From Fictibacillus solisalsi (GTDB taxonomy: Bacteria; Bacillota; Bacilli; Bacillales; Fictibacillaceae): a stretch of DNA of 64,000 bases. Under the pieces are notes generated by a model. The model worked only from the letters and a program-made list of their open reading frames with translations, ran no database searches and had not been told where the DNA came from. Numbering within the stretch: the stretch's first letter is position 1; the number at the start of each line of letters is the position of its first letter. Made by a program: the position numbers and the translations under genes. Shown here piece by piece: positions 7,838 through 19,215 of this stretch. Location: the NCBI RefSeq assembly GCF_900103485.1, contig NZ_FNHW01000001.1, positions 2,749,057 through 2,813,056 of the forward strand. The letters run 5' to 3'.

Positions 7838-8767
7838 ATGAAATATCTTAAACTTATTGCGATGCTTTCTATTTTTTCCTTCCTTCTTGCTGCCTGTTCC
7901 GGCCAAAAGGAAACAAGTTCGAATAAAGATCCTAATAAATTAACAGTAAATACGACCATTTTTCCTCTCAAGGATTTTGCAAGTAAAATCGGGGGAAAAT
8001 ATGTCTCGGTTAAAAATGTGGTTCCTGCAGGCGTGGAACCCCACGATTACGAGCCAACCATACAAACGATGTCAGAACTGTCAGATGGGGATTTGTTTAT
8101 CTACAATGGTGCTGGTCTCGAGGGATTTGCCGATAAAGCGATTGACACACTTGATCGAAATAAAACGACTGTCATTAAAGCTACACAGGGGATAAGGCTT
8201 GAGGCAGAACACGCAGAAGGTGAAGAAAGTGATCATGAGCACAATCACGGCGATACCGATCCGCATGTTTTCATCGATCCGGTGCACTCTGTCAAAATGG
8301 CTGAAAATATTAAGGATGCTTTAATAAAAAAGGATCCCAAACATAAAAATGAATATGAAAAGAATTTTGCAGCATTAAAATCAGAGCTAATGAAGCTTGA
8401 CAAAAGTTACAAAACAACCATACAGAACAGCTCTAAAAAAGAAATTCTCGTTTCCCATGCAGCATACGGCTATTGGGAAAAACGATACGGTTTAAAGCAG
8501 ATTCCGATTTCCGGTCTTTCTCCTTCCAACGAGCCGACGCAAAAACAGCTGCAGTCCATCATCGAGCTCTCTAAAAAACATAACATTAACTATGTACTGT
8601 TCGAGGACAACGTGAAACCCCGGGTAGCCGATACAGTTAAATCCGAAGTCGGTGCTGAAGCACTGTCCTTTCATAACCTTGAATCGCCAGCTAAAAAAGA
8701 CAGCGGTAAAGACTATATCAGCTTAATGAAAGGCAACTTGGATATTTTAAAGAAAGCCCTTCAATAA
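7838..8767 (+). CDS. znuA: Zinc ABC transporter substrate-binding lipoprotein
   Basis: 309 residues. The ATG at 7838 is chosen because it starts a lipoprotein signal peptide, MKYLKLIAMLSIFSFLLAAC, and has a GGAGAGG site upstream. A longer frame upstream lacks a start signal. Cluster A-I solute-binding protein of the ZnuA/AdcA type: metal ligands are expected in VEPHDYEPT, in the His-rich acidic loop HEHNHGDTDPHVFIDPVH, in SHAAYGYW and near the C-terminus. It captures zinc outside the membrane. The membrane and ATPase subunits (znuB, znuC) are not adjacent, so it must work with subunits encoded elsewhere. Confidence 0.93.
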   Translation: MKYLKLIAMLSIFSFLLAACSGQKETSSNKDPNKLTVNTTIFPLKDFASKIGGKYVSVKNVVPAGVEPHDYEPTIQTMSELSDGDLFIYNGAGLEGFADKAIDTLDRNKTTVIKATQGIRLEAEHAEGEESDHEHNHGDTDPHVFIDPVHSVKMAENIKDALIKKDPKHKNEYEKNFAALKSELMKLDKSYKTTIQNSSKKEILVSHAAYGYWEKRYGLKQIPISGLSPSNEPTQKQLQSIIELSKKHNINYVLFEDNVKPRVADTVKSEVGAEALSFHNLESPAKKDSGKDYISLMKGNLDILKKALQ

Positions 8768-8770
8768 ACA

Positions 8771-8796
8771 GAACCCTGGCAGCTTTGCCAGGGTTC
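8771..8796. terminator. Bidirectional terminator between znuA and Mn catalase
   Basis: Ten-bp stem GAACCCTGGC AGCTTT GCCAGGGTTC shared by the convergent genes. Confidence 0.85.
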
Positions 8797-8802
8797 TTTC
8801 GT

Positions 8803-9693
8803 TTACAAATTCGACATCAGCCGCTTTAAAATCCGTTGATAATCGTCCCGGTCAATACCTGGGGCAAACTCCTCGGGCAGTTCCTCAAAGTCTGGCACCT
8901 CTCCCCCTTCCGGCATGCCGTCAATGACCGTTAACTGCTGTCCGGTTTCAGGGTTCTTTCCTTTCCAGATCTTGCTGATGTCCCGGTACTCCGGTTCCCC
9001 CCATGTATAGAGCACATTATAGAGTCCCTGGTCCATGAATGGCTTCGCATAATCAAATTTGTTGTTATCAAGGCTCGGTACTGGGAGCATCTTTCCTACC
9101 TCCACACCTGTTGCCACTTCAATGGCTTTTGCATAAGCAATAATATGCGTCCCTCCGCGGACGAGCAAGTAGCCGATCATCGTCCGTGCTGTCGGATGGT
9201 CGGTCATTTCATAGACCCTCATTTTATGAGTGCGCGCACCAATTTCAAGCAGATAGTTATGAAGCAGGTCCGCCACCAGATTTCCCGAGTTTGTCACGTA
9301 TTCCCCGTTCCACGGACGGCCCATTCCATCCCCCGGATAAGCCGCCTGCGCCGTGGTTGTAAAATGCAATGAATAGCGTGCATCCTTTCCGTTTTGTAAA
9401 GGCGTCATATCTGGGTCCCCCGGAAAGGTATTGCCAAATGACAACAAATTGATTGCATTTGCCACGAGCTCCACATGGCCGAACTCTTCGGCTGTTATGC
9501 TAGCTATCAGATCATAAAACGGTTTAAACCTTTTCTTTCCGCGAAAATTAAACGATTGGTACATGTAATTATTAAGTGTGGACATTTCCCCAAACTTTCC
9601 GCCCAGCAGCTCCTGAACGGCCGCAGCTCCATTCATATCTCCATGCTCTGGCCTTGGAAGCTCAATTGCCAGTTTATTGACACGTTTCATCAT
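8803..9693 (-). CDS. Manganese (non-heme) catalase
   Basis: 296 residues. Ferritin-like four-helix di-manganese catalase that converts hydrogen peroxide to water and oxygen. The N-terminus (AVQELLGGKFGEMSTLNNYMYQSFNFRGKK) is the family signature; metal ligands include Glu35-type in KFGEMST, the pair in TAEEFGHVE (about 68-76), and later Glu/His in LLEIGART and RGGTHIIAYAKAIE. The length and C-terminal tail match B. subtilis YdbD-type catalases rather than the short coat protein CotJC. A GGAGGTGG site precedes two tandem ATG codons (9693 or 9690). The DUF2642 gene lies 57 bases upstream on the same strand and may be co-transcribed. Confidence 0.93.
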   Translation of the reverse strand: MMKRVNKLAIELPRPEHGDMNGAAAVQELLGGKFGEMSTLNNYMYQSFNFRGKKRFKPFYDLIASITAEEFGHVELVANAINLLSFGNTFPGDPDMTPLQNGKDARYSLHFTTTAQAAYPGDGMGRPWNGEYVTNSGNLVADLLHNYLLEIGARTHKMRVYEMTDHPTARTMIGYLLVRGGTHIIAYAKAIEVATGVEVGKMLPVPSLDNNKFDYAKPFMDQGLYNVLYTWGEPEYRDISKIWKGKNPETGQQLTVIDGMPEGGEVPDFEELPEEFAPGIDRDDYQRILKRLMSNL

Positions 9694-9750
9694 GTTGCTC
9701 CACCTCCGCTGATTTCCGCTTGTTTCTCCGGCAAACTTTTCCTGGCTATT

Positions 9751-9975
9751 TTACTCTGGAACAAGCTGCGGATTCGGAACTACCCAGATGATTTGCTGAG
9801 TTCGGATATAAAACGAATTGCCGCCAGATTCTACCACAATATGGTCCGGCACCACCTGTTTAAGCGTTCCCCGGACAGAACCCCTTTCCGTTTGAACAAC
9901 AACGGGCTTTCCAACTACAGCCTGAAGGGTTTGAAACACGTATGGATCACTGACAGTCCAATTGATGTTATTCAT
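9751..9975 (-). CDS. DUF2642 (YuzF-like) small protein
   Basis: 74 residues: MNNINWTVSDPYVFQTLQ then a small beta-barrel-like domain (GKPVVVQTERGSVRGTLKQVVPDHIVVES) and a C-terminal strand FYIRTQQIIWVVP. This is the DUF2642 pattern seen in B. subtilis YuzF and in some spore coat-associated proteins; it looks like a small Sm/SH3-like fold. Function is unknown. The start at 9975 is set by GGGGAGGT, 6 bases upstream; an in-frame ATG 18 bases upstream lacks a site. It precedes the Mn catalase gene. Confidence 0.75.
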   Translation of the reverse strand: MNNINWTVSDPYVFQTLQAVVGKPVVVQTERGSVRGTLKQVVPDHIVVESGGNSFYIRTQQIIWVVPNPQLVPE

Positions 9976-10053
9976 GCTGACCTCCCCATTCACTACTTTT
10001 GCGTATTCCTTTATATATTTATTAGCAGGGTGAATGCATTAGTCTAAATAAAA

Positions 10054-10081
10054 AGAGGACAGCCTGAAGCGGCTGCCCTCT
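10054..10081. terminator. Terminator of the opuA operon
   Basis: AGAGGACAGCC TGAAGC GGCTGCCCTCT, a stem with one mismatch followed by A/T-rich sequence on both sides. Confidence 0.75.
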
Positions 10082-10086
10082 ATGAA

Positions 10087-13034
<2,948 letters not shown>

Positions 13035-13412
13035 TTAATCACCTCTATTTTTTCGACATTCTACGACAACAAATAACAGCAACTTTTTTATTGTATAGAA
13101 GTTTCCTTGTTACACCAAATTATGTATTCTAGGATATATAAGTATGTGACAGGTGCTATTAGGAATGCCTAGAGTTAGCCATAATATACTTACATATCTT
13201 AAGTTATCCTTCCAAATGCTCTTATATGCTTTCTTACGAGGGGACTATATGTCCGAATAAATGGAAAAAAGTGCTGGTTCCTATATAATAGAAGGAGGCA
13301 AAAGAAGGAGTTTCCTCTTCTTTATATATAAAGAATTACGACTCTGTCTGAAGAATATGATATGGTAAACATCGAGGTTTTTACACAGATCCTGTTCAGG
13401 TAAGGAGAAACT
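13035..13412. other. Intergenic region between divergent opuA and cls
   Basis: 378 bases without a gene. It holds the opuA promoter at 13090-13118. On the plus strand a possible -10 TATAAT at 13284-13289 precedes cls, but I find no good -35. A short inverted repeat (AAGAAGGAG / CTCTTCTT) lies near 13302-13325. Confidence 0.6.
13090..13118 (-). promoter_or_regulatory. opuA promoter
   Basis: TTGGTG (13113-13118), 17-bp spacer, TACAAT (13090-13095) on the minus strand, about 55 bases before the opuAA start. Confidence 0.6.
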
Positions 13413-14876
13413 ATGCAAATATTTTCAACGCACATATTTTCTTACGTTTTAATGTTTTTTTCTATCTTAAATATATTGCTTGCCGCCGTCATCGTTTTTA
13501 AGGAACGAAGGGATGCCAGCTCCACCTGGGCATGGCTCCTTGTCCTTGTTTTCATTCCTTTAGGCGGCTTCTTTCTATATCTCATGCTCGGTCAAAATTT
13601 GAACAGGCACCGGCTTTTCCATTGGGATGACCGCAAGAAGCTGGGACTTGAGCAGATGTTAAAAAAGCAGATCACCCACATCCGTGATGGCTCCTTTGAA
13701 TTTAGCAGTGAGCCTGAACGGACGAGCCAGGATTTAATCTACATGCAGCTTCTAAACAATGAAGCTCCATTTACAAGCGACAATGCCGTCGATATTTATA
13801 CGACAGGCGGAGAAAAGTTTAAAAACCTTCTTCATGATATTGATCAGGCACAAAACCATATCCATCTTCAGTATTACATTATTAAAAAAGACAATCTCGG
13901 CCGAAGGATTCGGGATGCTCTTATTGAAAAAGCCAAACAGGGAGTAAAAGTCAGAGTTCTTTATGACGAGCTCGGATCAAGAACTCTACCTAATAACTTC
14001 TTTGCGGACCTTCGAAAAGCGGGAGGAGAAGTGGAAGTCTTTTTCCCGAGTAAATTTGCCTTCATTAACTTTCGTATGAACTACCGCAATCATCGCAAAA
14101 TTGTTATTATCGATGGAAAAATCGGGTATGTTGGCGGGTTTAATATTGGAGATGAATACCTTGGCCTAAGTCCGAGATTTGGAAATTGGCGTGACACCCA
14201 CCTGAGAATTCAGGGGAAAGCGGTCCTTTCCATGCAAACCCGCTTTATTCTTGACTGGAACCAGGCATCGTATGGACACGATATTGATTATGATCCAGTT
14301 TTATACCCCAAGGAAAAAGCCAAAGGAACCGTCGGGATGCAGATTGTTACGAGCGGTCCGGAGTCGGAGTGGCCGCAAATCAAGGATGGCTATATAAAAA
14401 TGATTTCGATGGCCAAAAAGTCCATTACCATACAGACACCCTATTTTATCCCTGATGCGAGCTTGCTGGACACGCTGCGAATTGCCTGCCATTCCGGCGT
14501 AAATGTGAATATCATGATTCCCAATAAGCCTGATCATCTTTTTGTGTACTGGGCCTCACTGTCCAATATCGGCGGTTTGCTGAAAGCCGGAGCCAACGTC
14601 TATATTTATGACAACGGCTTTATCCATGCCAAATCCATCGTAGTAGATGATGAAATCTCCTCTGTCGGTACGGCTAATTTCGATATTCGGAGTCTGAAGC
14701 TGAATTTTGAGATTAATGCTTTTATCTATAATAAAGAGGTAGCGAAACAGCTGATCGATGCCTTCCAGGAGGATGTCAAACTGTCCCGTAAACTGACATG
14801 GGAGGAATACCAGCACCGTTCCCGCTCGATCCGCTTTAGAGAGTCCATCTCCCGGCTCCTGTCTCCAATCTTATAA
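13413..14876 (+). CDS. cls: Cardiolipin synthase
   Basis: 487 residues. Two N-terminal membrane helices (about 8-55), then two phospholipase-D domains. The catalytic HKD motifs are visible as HRKIVIIDGKIGYVGGFNIGDEY (about 227-249) and HAKSIVVDDEISSVGTANFDIRS (about 405-427). It condenses two phosphatidylglycerols to cardiolipin and glycerol at the membrane. AAGGAG lies 6 bases before the ATG. Single gene; it ends in an unusual tandemly repeated terminator region. Its position opposite the osmoprotectant importer OpuA fits a shared osmotic stress theme, but no shared regulator is visible. Confidence 0.95.
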   Translation: MQIFSTHIFSYVLMFFSILNILLAAVIVFKERRDASSTWAWLLVLVFIPLGGFFLYLMLGQNLNRHRLFHWDDRKKLGLEQMLKKQITHIRDGSFEFSSEPERTSQDLIYMQLLNNEAPFTSDNAVDIYTTGGEKFKNLLHDIDQAQNHIHLQYYIIKKDNLGRRIRDALIEKAKQGVKVRVLYDELGSRTLPNNFFADLRKAGGEVEVFFPSKFAFINFRMNYRNHRKIVIIDGKIGYVGGFNIGDEYLGLSPRFGNWRDTHLRIQGKAVLSMQTRFILDWNQASYGHDIDYDPVLYPKEKAKGTVGMQIVTSGPESEWPQIKDGYIKMISMAKKSITIQTPYFIPDASLLDTLRIACHSGVNVNIMIPNKPDHLFVYWASLSNIGGLLKAGANVYIYDNGFIHAKSIVVDDEISSVGTANFDIRSLKLNFEINAFIYNKEVAKQLIDAFQEDVKLSRKLTWEEYQHRSRSIRFRESISRLLSPIL

Positions 14877-14885
14877 AACAAACAA

Positions 14886-15032
14886 AAAAACCGCCCTGGC
14901 GGTTTTTTGCTTGTTGTATCTCTCTGTGGAAAACCGCCCTGGCGTTTTTTGCTTGTTGTGGCTCTCTGTGGAAAACCGCCCTGGCGTTTCTTTGCTTGTT
15001 GTGGCTCTCTGTGGAAAACCGCCCAGCGGCTT
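14886..15032. repeat. 43-bp tandem repeat built from the cls terminator
   Basis: A unit starting with CCGCCCTGGCG and containing TTTGCTTGTTGTGGCTCTC begins at 14891, 14934 and 14976; a fourth, partial copy begins at 15019 (periods 43, 42, 43). The first copy is a complete terminator (ACCGCC CT GGCGGT plus six T) for cls. Middle copies have lost one G and keep only a 4-bp stem. The last copy (CCGCCCAGCGG) forms the terminator of the convergent cccB gene on the other strand. Confidence 0.85.
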
Positions 15033-15033
15033 T

Positions 15034-15357
15034 CTATTTATGCTCCTTTTTCAGCCACTCGGCTACAAGCCTCGCATCTCCACCGGTTAATATCCCGGCA
15101 GGCATTCCATTTCTTCCTTTCAGAATGACGCTCATGATCTCTTTTTCGGAATATTTACTTCCGATTTTCTCAAGGGACGGACCGGTTCCGCCTTCCAAAT
15201 TGTTGCCATGGCACGAGGCACAATTTTGCTTATAGACGCTCTCAGCAGCCTCCATATTTTGTCCTTCATGGTACTTCTTCTTTTCATCAGCATTGTTAGA
15301 CGAGCATGCGGCAAGTAAAAGCATCGCCAAACTGCACATCGCGAGTTTCTTTTTCAT
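15034..15357 (-). CDS. cccB: Membrane-anchored cytochrome c-551 lipoprotein
   Basis: 107 residues. Lipoprotein signal peptide [18 protein letters not shown] with the modified Cys at about 18; then a short linker and a class I cytochrome c domain. The heme motif is CASCH (about 46-50) and the axial Met is in GRNGMPAG (about 84). It carries electrons on the outer face of the membrane. In B. subtilis cccB lies next to ftsE; here it sits downstream of citR, 18 bases after its stop, so it may be co-transcribed with it. It ends at the repeated terminator shared with cls. Confidence 0.92.
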   Translation of the reverse strand: MKKKLAMCSLAMLLLAACSSNNADEKKKYHEGQNMEAAESVYKQNCASCHGNNLEGGTGPSLEKIGSKYSEKEIMSVILKGRNGMPAGILTGGDARLVAEWLKKEHK

Positions 15358-15375
15358 ATTGGTTTTCTCTCCTTT

Positions 15376-16254
15376 TTATATTCTGTGGCCGGCTACAAAG
15401 GTAAGGAATTCCCTTTGTTTTCGGTGGTCGTACTTTCTGAGCGCATAGGTGTTAGCTTCGGGAAGCGGAATTGAAGGGCAATCCACTTCCAGCATCCGTC
15501 CCTCCAGCAATTCCCTCCTGACCGTCGAAGCAGGCAAAAAGGAAACACCAAGCCCTTCCACAATAAATCTTTTTGTAATATGCACCTGTGATACTCTCAT
15601 CATTCTCACTCCCGGATATCGGGTCTTTATACTTTTGGTTAACGTACCCCAATAGCCCGGATGATTGTGTGTCAGCAGGTACTGAGATTCCAAAATCTCC
15701 TTTTCATCCAGTGGCGGTGCGGATTCCAAATCCCTTCCATCATGGGCACAAATAAACATCACCCTGTCTTTATAGAGAAGATCACAGATCAGATCGGGAT
15801 TGGCAGTGGGCAGGCAAGACAAACCGATGTCCACCTCTTCATTCAGTACGGCTTGTTCAATTTGCTCAGACTCTATAATTTTAACCTCTATTTCCGTTTC
15901 CGGATGCTGATTTAAGTAACGTTTTAGCACAAATGGCAAAATCGTATCGGCAATAAGCGGTGAAATGGCCAAAATCAACTTACTGCTGTAACCCTGGCTG
16001 AAGGACGCCATATCTTCCAGACCGTTTTCATAAAGAGCAATCAATTTCTTCGCATGATCCAAGTATCGTTTTCCCTCTTCCGTCAGTTTAATTTTCTTTC
16101 CCTCCCGATGAAAGAGTAACACCCCGATGTCTTTTTCAAGCTGCTTAATATGGACAGTAACCGAAGGCTGCGATATGTAAAGCTGCTCTGCCGTTTTTCT
16201 AAAATTCCCCTTTTCCGCTGCCGTTATGAACGTATAAAGCCAGTTAAACTCCAT
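15376..16254 (-). CDS. citR: LysR-type regulator of citA
   Basis: 292 residues. N-terminal winged helix-turn-helix (NFRKTAEQLYISQPSVTVHIKQLE, about 16-39), then the periplasmic-binding-like effector domain (about 90-290). It is divergent from a citrate synthase gene exactly as citR and citA are in B. subtilis, where CitR represses citA. The 111-bp AT-rich intergenic region must contain its operator; several T-N11-A motifs are possible, none clearly best. Confidence 0.88.
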   Translation of the reverse strand: MEFNWLYTFITAAEKGNFRKTAEQLYISQPSVTVHIKQLEKDIGVLLFHREGKKIKLTEEGKRYLDHAKKLIALYENGLEDMASFSQGYSSKLILAISPLIADTILPFVLKRYLNQHPETEIEVKIIESEQIEQAVLNEEVDIGLSCLPTANPDLICDLLYKDRVMFICAHDGRDLESAPPLDEKEILESQYLLTHNHPGYWGTLTKSIKTRYPGVRMMRVSQVHITKRFIVEGLGVSFLPASTVRRELLEGRMLEVDCPSIPLPEANTYALRKYDHRKQREFLTFVAGHRI

Positions 16255-16365
16255 AAATTTCTCCTTATTATATTTCTTAATTAATCTATTTAAAAAGATT
16301 TAATTTTCCTAATTATATATCCATCATACAATAGGATCAAAGAATTAAAGGAGGAGAGATTTTCA

Positions 16366-17475
16366 ATGAATGCAGCCAAGGGACTAAAAGGGGTTGTCGC
16401 GGTGGAGACTTCCATCAGTTCGGTAGACGGAAAGAATGGCATTCTCTTATACAGAGGAATCGAGATCAGTGAAGTAATGAAAATAGCTTCCTTTGAAAAA
16501 GCGGCCTATTTTTTATGGTACGGAAAATGGCCCGATGACCATGAATTAAGGAAGTTAAAAAATGAACTGAGCAAACATCGCGTACTTTCTCCAGAAATGA
16601 AAAAAATCATTGACGGACTTCCCGAAAACATGGACATGATGAGTGTGATCCGGACAGCGGTCTCTTCTGAAGGCACAGTGGACTACAACTGGAAGCCTAC
16701 CACCGGACAAGCGGTTCGATTGACAGCTCAGGTGCCTTCCATCATTGCTTACCGTAAACGCACATTGGAAGGGAATGCTCCGGTATCTCCTATTCCCGAC
16801 TTGAGTCATGTTGAAAATTACCTTTACATGCTCTATGGTTCACTTCCTATAAAAGCACATGCAGATGCGCTAGAAGCCTATATGATACTGACACTGGAGC
16901 ACGGAATGAACGCTTCCACTTTTGCTGCGCGGGTGACGGCTTCCACCGAATCTGATCTGGTATCAGCAGCCACATCCGCCATTGGGACCATGAAAGGCCC
17001 ACTTCACGGCGGAGCACCATCGGGCGTGATTGATCTTCTTAATGAAATCTCGGAAGTAAACGATATTGAAAAGGTGCTTAGACACAAATTAACAAGGGGA
17101 GAAAAATTGATGGGATTCGGCCATCGCGTATACAAAACGCATGATCCGCGGGCCATCGCCCTAAAAGAACGATTGCTGCAAACCGCGGGGGAAGATCCAT
17201 GGCTTGACCTGGCTTTGGAAACCGAGCGCATGGCGGTTCAACTGCTGAATGAATTTAAACCTGGACGTTCATTGTATACCAATGTGGAGTTTTATGCTGC
17301 CGCCATCATGAAAGCCATCCAGATGGAACCTGCACTGTTCACCCCCACTTTTACCGCAAGCCGGATGGTCGGATGGAGTGCCCATGTGCTGGAGCAGGCC
17401 GAAGACAACACAATCTTCCGTCCGGAGTCTGTATATGTAGGACCTGACCGCCGTGTAGAAGAAAAAATGAACTGA
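16366..17475 (+). CDS. citA: Citrate synthase (minor, CitA type)
   Basis: 369 residues. Condenses oxaloacetate and acetyl-CoA to citrate. The signature GFGHRVYKTHDPRA (about 245-258) carries an active-site His, LHGGAPSG (about 211-218) another, and the catalytic Asp is expected in FTASRMVGWSAH...AEDN. Divergent from citR. AAAGGAGGAGAG gives a strong start. The alternatives 2-methylcitrate synthase and citrate synthase II are less likely given the citR linkage. Confidence 0.9.
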   Translation: MNAAKGLKGVVAVETSISSVDGKNGILLYRGIEISEVMKIASFEKAAYFLWYGKWPDDHELRKLKNELSKHRVLSPEMKKIIDGLPENMDMMSVIRTAVSSEGTVDYNWKPTTGQAVRLTAQVPSIIAYRKRTLEGNAPVSPIPDLSHVENYLYMLYGSLPIKAHADALEAYMILTLEHGMNASTFAARVTASTESDLVSAATSAIGTMKGPLHGGAPSGVIDLLNEISEVNDIEKVLRHKLTRGEKLMGFGHRVYKTHDPRAIALKERLLQTAGEDPWLDLALETERMAVQLLNEFKPGRSLYTNVEFYAAAIMKAIQMEPALFTPTFTASRMVGWSAHVLEQAEDNTIFRPESVYVGPDRRVEEKMN

Positions 17476-17484
17476 ATAAAAACG

Positions 17485-17519
17485 AAAAAACACTTTCGCT
17501 CCCATTGAAAGTGTTTTTT
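17485..17519. terminator. Bidirectional terminator of citA and adaA
   Basis: AAAAAACACTTTC GCTCCCATT GAAAGTGTTTTTT; strong stem with T-tracts on both strands. It overlaps the adaA stop codon. Confidence 0.85.
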
Positions 17520-18075
17520 ATGTGCCCTCTTTTATGTTCCTGAACTCACTTGGAGAACAGTTCTTGGCAGTTCGAAAGACTTTATAGAAGTTTGACGTGC
17601 TCTGAAAACCTGCCTCATAGCAGATCTCAAGATTAGTAAGACAGGTATGCGTAAGCAAGTGCACCGCTTTATCAAGCCTGACCTTTTCCAAATAAGTCCG
17701 GGGAGTTTCTCCTGTCATTTCCTTAAACTGCCGCTCCAGATAAAACGGGCTGACACCTGCATGTTGGGCAACGCTCTGTAAAGTGAGAGGTTCTTTAAAA
17801 TGCTCGACAAGAAAGCCTTTCACCCTGGTGATGAGCTCAGCCTGTGGAGAAAGCCCGGCATCCGGCTGGCACCTTTTACACGCCCGAAACCCGGCTTTTA
17901 GTGCTTCAACCCTAGTAGCATAGAATTCGACATTCACCTTTTTCGGTTTCCTTGACCGGCAAGAAGGACGGCAATAAATTTTTGTTGTTTTAACAGCCGT
18001 ATAAAATAACCCATCATAGGAACTGTCGCACGCCATTATTTTTTCCCACATTTCATTAAATGAAAGACTGGCCAT
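17518..18075 (-). CDS. adaA: AdaA-type methylphosphotriester repair protein and AraC regulator
   Basis: About 185 residues. N-terminal Ada zinc domain: TTKIYCRPSC...FRACKRCQP supplies the four cysteine ligands, one of which accepts methyl groups from DNA phosphotriesters. C-terminal AraC-type double helix-turn-helix (about 90-180). Methylation turns it into an activator of the adaptive response. The ATG at 18075 is chosen for AAAGGAGGC 6 bases upstream; a longer reading that overlaps the upstream gene has no such site. It follows the Ada-methyltransferase gene by 22 bases in one operon. Confidence 0.9.
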   Translation of the reverse strand: MASLSFNEMWEKIMACDSSYDGLFYTAVKTTKIYCRPSCRSRKPKKVNVEFYATRVEALKAGFRACKRCQPDAGLSPQAELITRVKGFLVEHFKEPLTLQSVAQHAGVSPFYLERQFKEMTGETPRTYLEKVRLDKAVHLLTHTCLTNLEICYEAGFQSTSNFYKVFRTAKNCSPSEFRNIKEGT

Positions 18076-18097
18076 CCCTTTTGCCTCCTTTTCCCTC

Positions 18098-19084
18098 TTA
18101 TTGTAATCCTTTGCTTTCTTCAAGCTCAAGAAGAAACTGTTTCCTGTCTAATCCACCTGCATATCCCCTTAGGTCTCCGTTGTCCCCAATGACCCGATGG
18201 CACGGGATCAGGATACAAATTCGGTTCTTTCCATTCGCATTTGCAACGGCACGGACGGCTGTCGGACGTCCTAGATGCTCTGCCTGCCCTTTATAGCTGC
18301 GTGTGGTCCCGTATGGAATCTCTTTCAACGCATCCCAGACTTTCAGCTGAAAATCGGTTCCGATACTCGCAATGGGAACCGTAAAAGTTTGGCGATCGCC
18401 AGCGAAATACTCCTCCATCTCCTTCCCCAATTGTCTGCTTACTGCACCTGCTCTTTTTTTAAGATTGGCATTAAGCTTCTTCTTCAGAAAAAGAAGTTCG
18501 GTTTCAAGCGCACGCCGGTCCATGAATTCCAGCAAACAGCACTCTCCTTCATAAAAACAGGCGATAAGCACCCCGATCGGCGTCCAGTATCTTTGATAAG
18601 TAATGATATTGGAATGTTCAGGATCCTGATTGTTCTCACTTTTTAACAGATGGTTCACACGTTTAACATACATGTACTTCTGCAGGTCACCGTCATGCTT
18701 CTGTTCAAACCACCTTCTCGCCGCACGATACGAGGTATCTCCGGGAGACACCTGCTTTAAATATTTTTCGGGATGATCAGCCTTTTGGATCAGCTCGGCG
18801 AACGTTTCGACATCATCTTGTTCCGTACCGTGAGTCAGTGGCCGGCAAACCTTGCATTCCCGAAAACCAAAAGCAATGAGGTCAAACAGCCTTCTAGAGA
18901 AAACTGTGTTTTCCTTTTGAGGCGGAGTGGCACTGCACCCGAAACGGCAGGCAATCCCGGTCGTTGTTACCCCGATATAATATCCCGCCCTCTCCTCCTT
19001 TTTCAACATCTTTTCATACAATGCATCATGCTTTGGATCCCCGGGTTCAATAAAATCATACCGGTCCTGAAGTTTCATATCCAT
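18098..19084 (-). CDS. ada: Ada-type protein: zinc domain, partial AraC helix-turn-helix and O6-alkylguanine-DNA methyltransferase
   Basis: About 328 residues. The N-terminal Ada domain has Cys near 46, 50, 77 and 80 (TTGIACRFGCS, ECKVCRPL). The middle (about 115-150; SYRAARRWFEQKHDGDLQKYM) resembles only the second half of an AraC DNA-binding region. The C-terminal methyltransferase (about 240-325) has the acceptor motif IPCHRVIG. It transfers alkyl groups from O6-alkylguanine to itself. The ATG at 19084 has GAGGTG upstream; the GTG at 19096 overlaps it. In B. subtilis the partner of AdaA is the short AdaB; here it is a full Ada-like fusion. Confidence 0.88.
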   Translation of the reverse strand: MDMKLQDRYDFIEPGDPKHDALYEKMLKKEERAGYYIGVTTTGIACRFGCSATPPQKENTVFSRRLFDLIAFGFRECKVCRPLTHGTEQDDVETFAELIQKADHPEKYLKQVSPGDTSYRAARRWFEQKHDGDLQKYMYVKRVNHLLKSENNQDPEHSNIITYQRYWTPIGVLIACFYEGECCLLEFMDRRALETELLFLKKKLNANLKKRAGAVSRQLGKEMEEYFAGDRQTFTVPIASIGTDFQLKVWDALKEIPYGTTRSYKGQAEHLGRPTAVRAVANANGKNRICILIPCHRVIGDNGDLRGYAGGLDRKQFLLELEESKGLQ

Positions 19085-19187
19085 TTTGCTATTCACCTCT
19101 TCCTTTATTCTGCCCTTATTCTAACAGTCCCCAACCCCGTAAATCGTCCTCATTCTTGCGCTTATGGTCGGAGTGATATTAAAAAAA

Positions 19188-19208
19188 GATCCGCCGGATA
19201 TGCGGATC
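19188..19208 (-). terminator. Terminator of ycnI
   Basis: GATCCGC CGGATAT GCGGATC with a long T-tract on the minus strand. Confidence 0.8.
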
Positions 19209-19215
19209 CTTTCTA

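Noticed and set aside
14886-15032. CRISPR-like array
   Set aside because: Period is 43 with almost identical units and no distinct spacers; the unit is a terminator.
14907-15235. Small plus-strand open frames rich in repeated CGKPPW-type segments
   Set aside because: They are translations of the 43-bp terminator repeat and the antisense of cccB.
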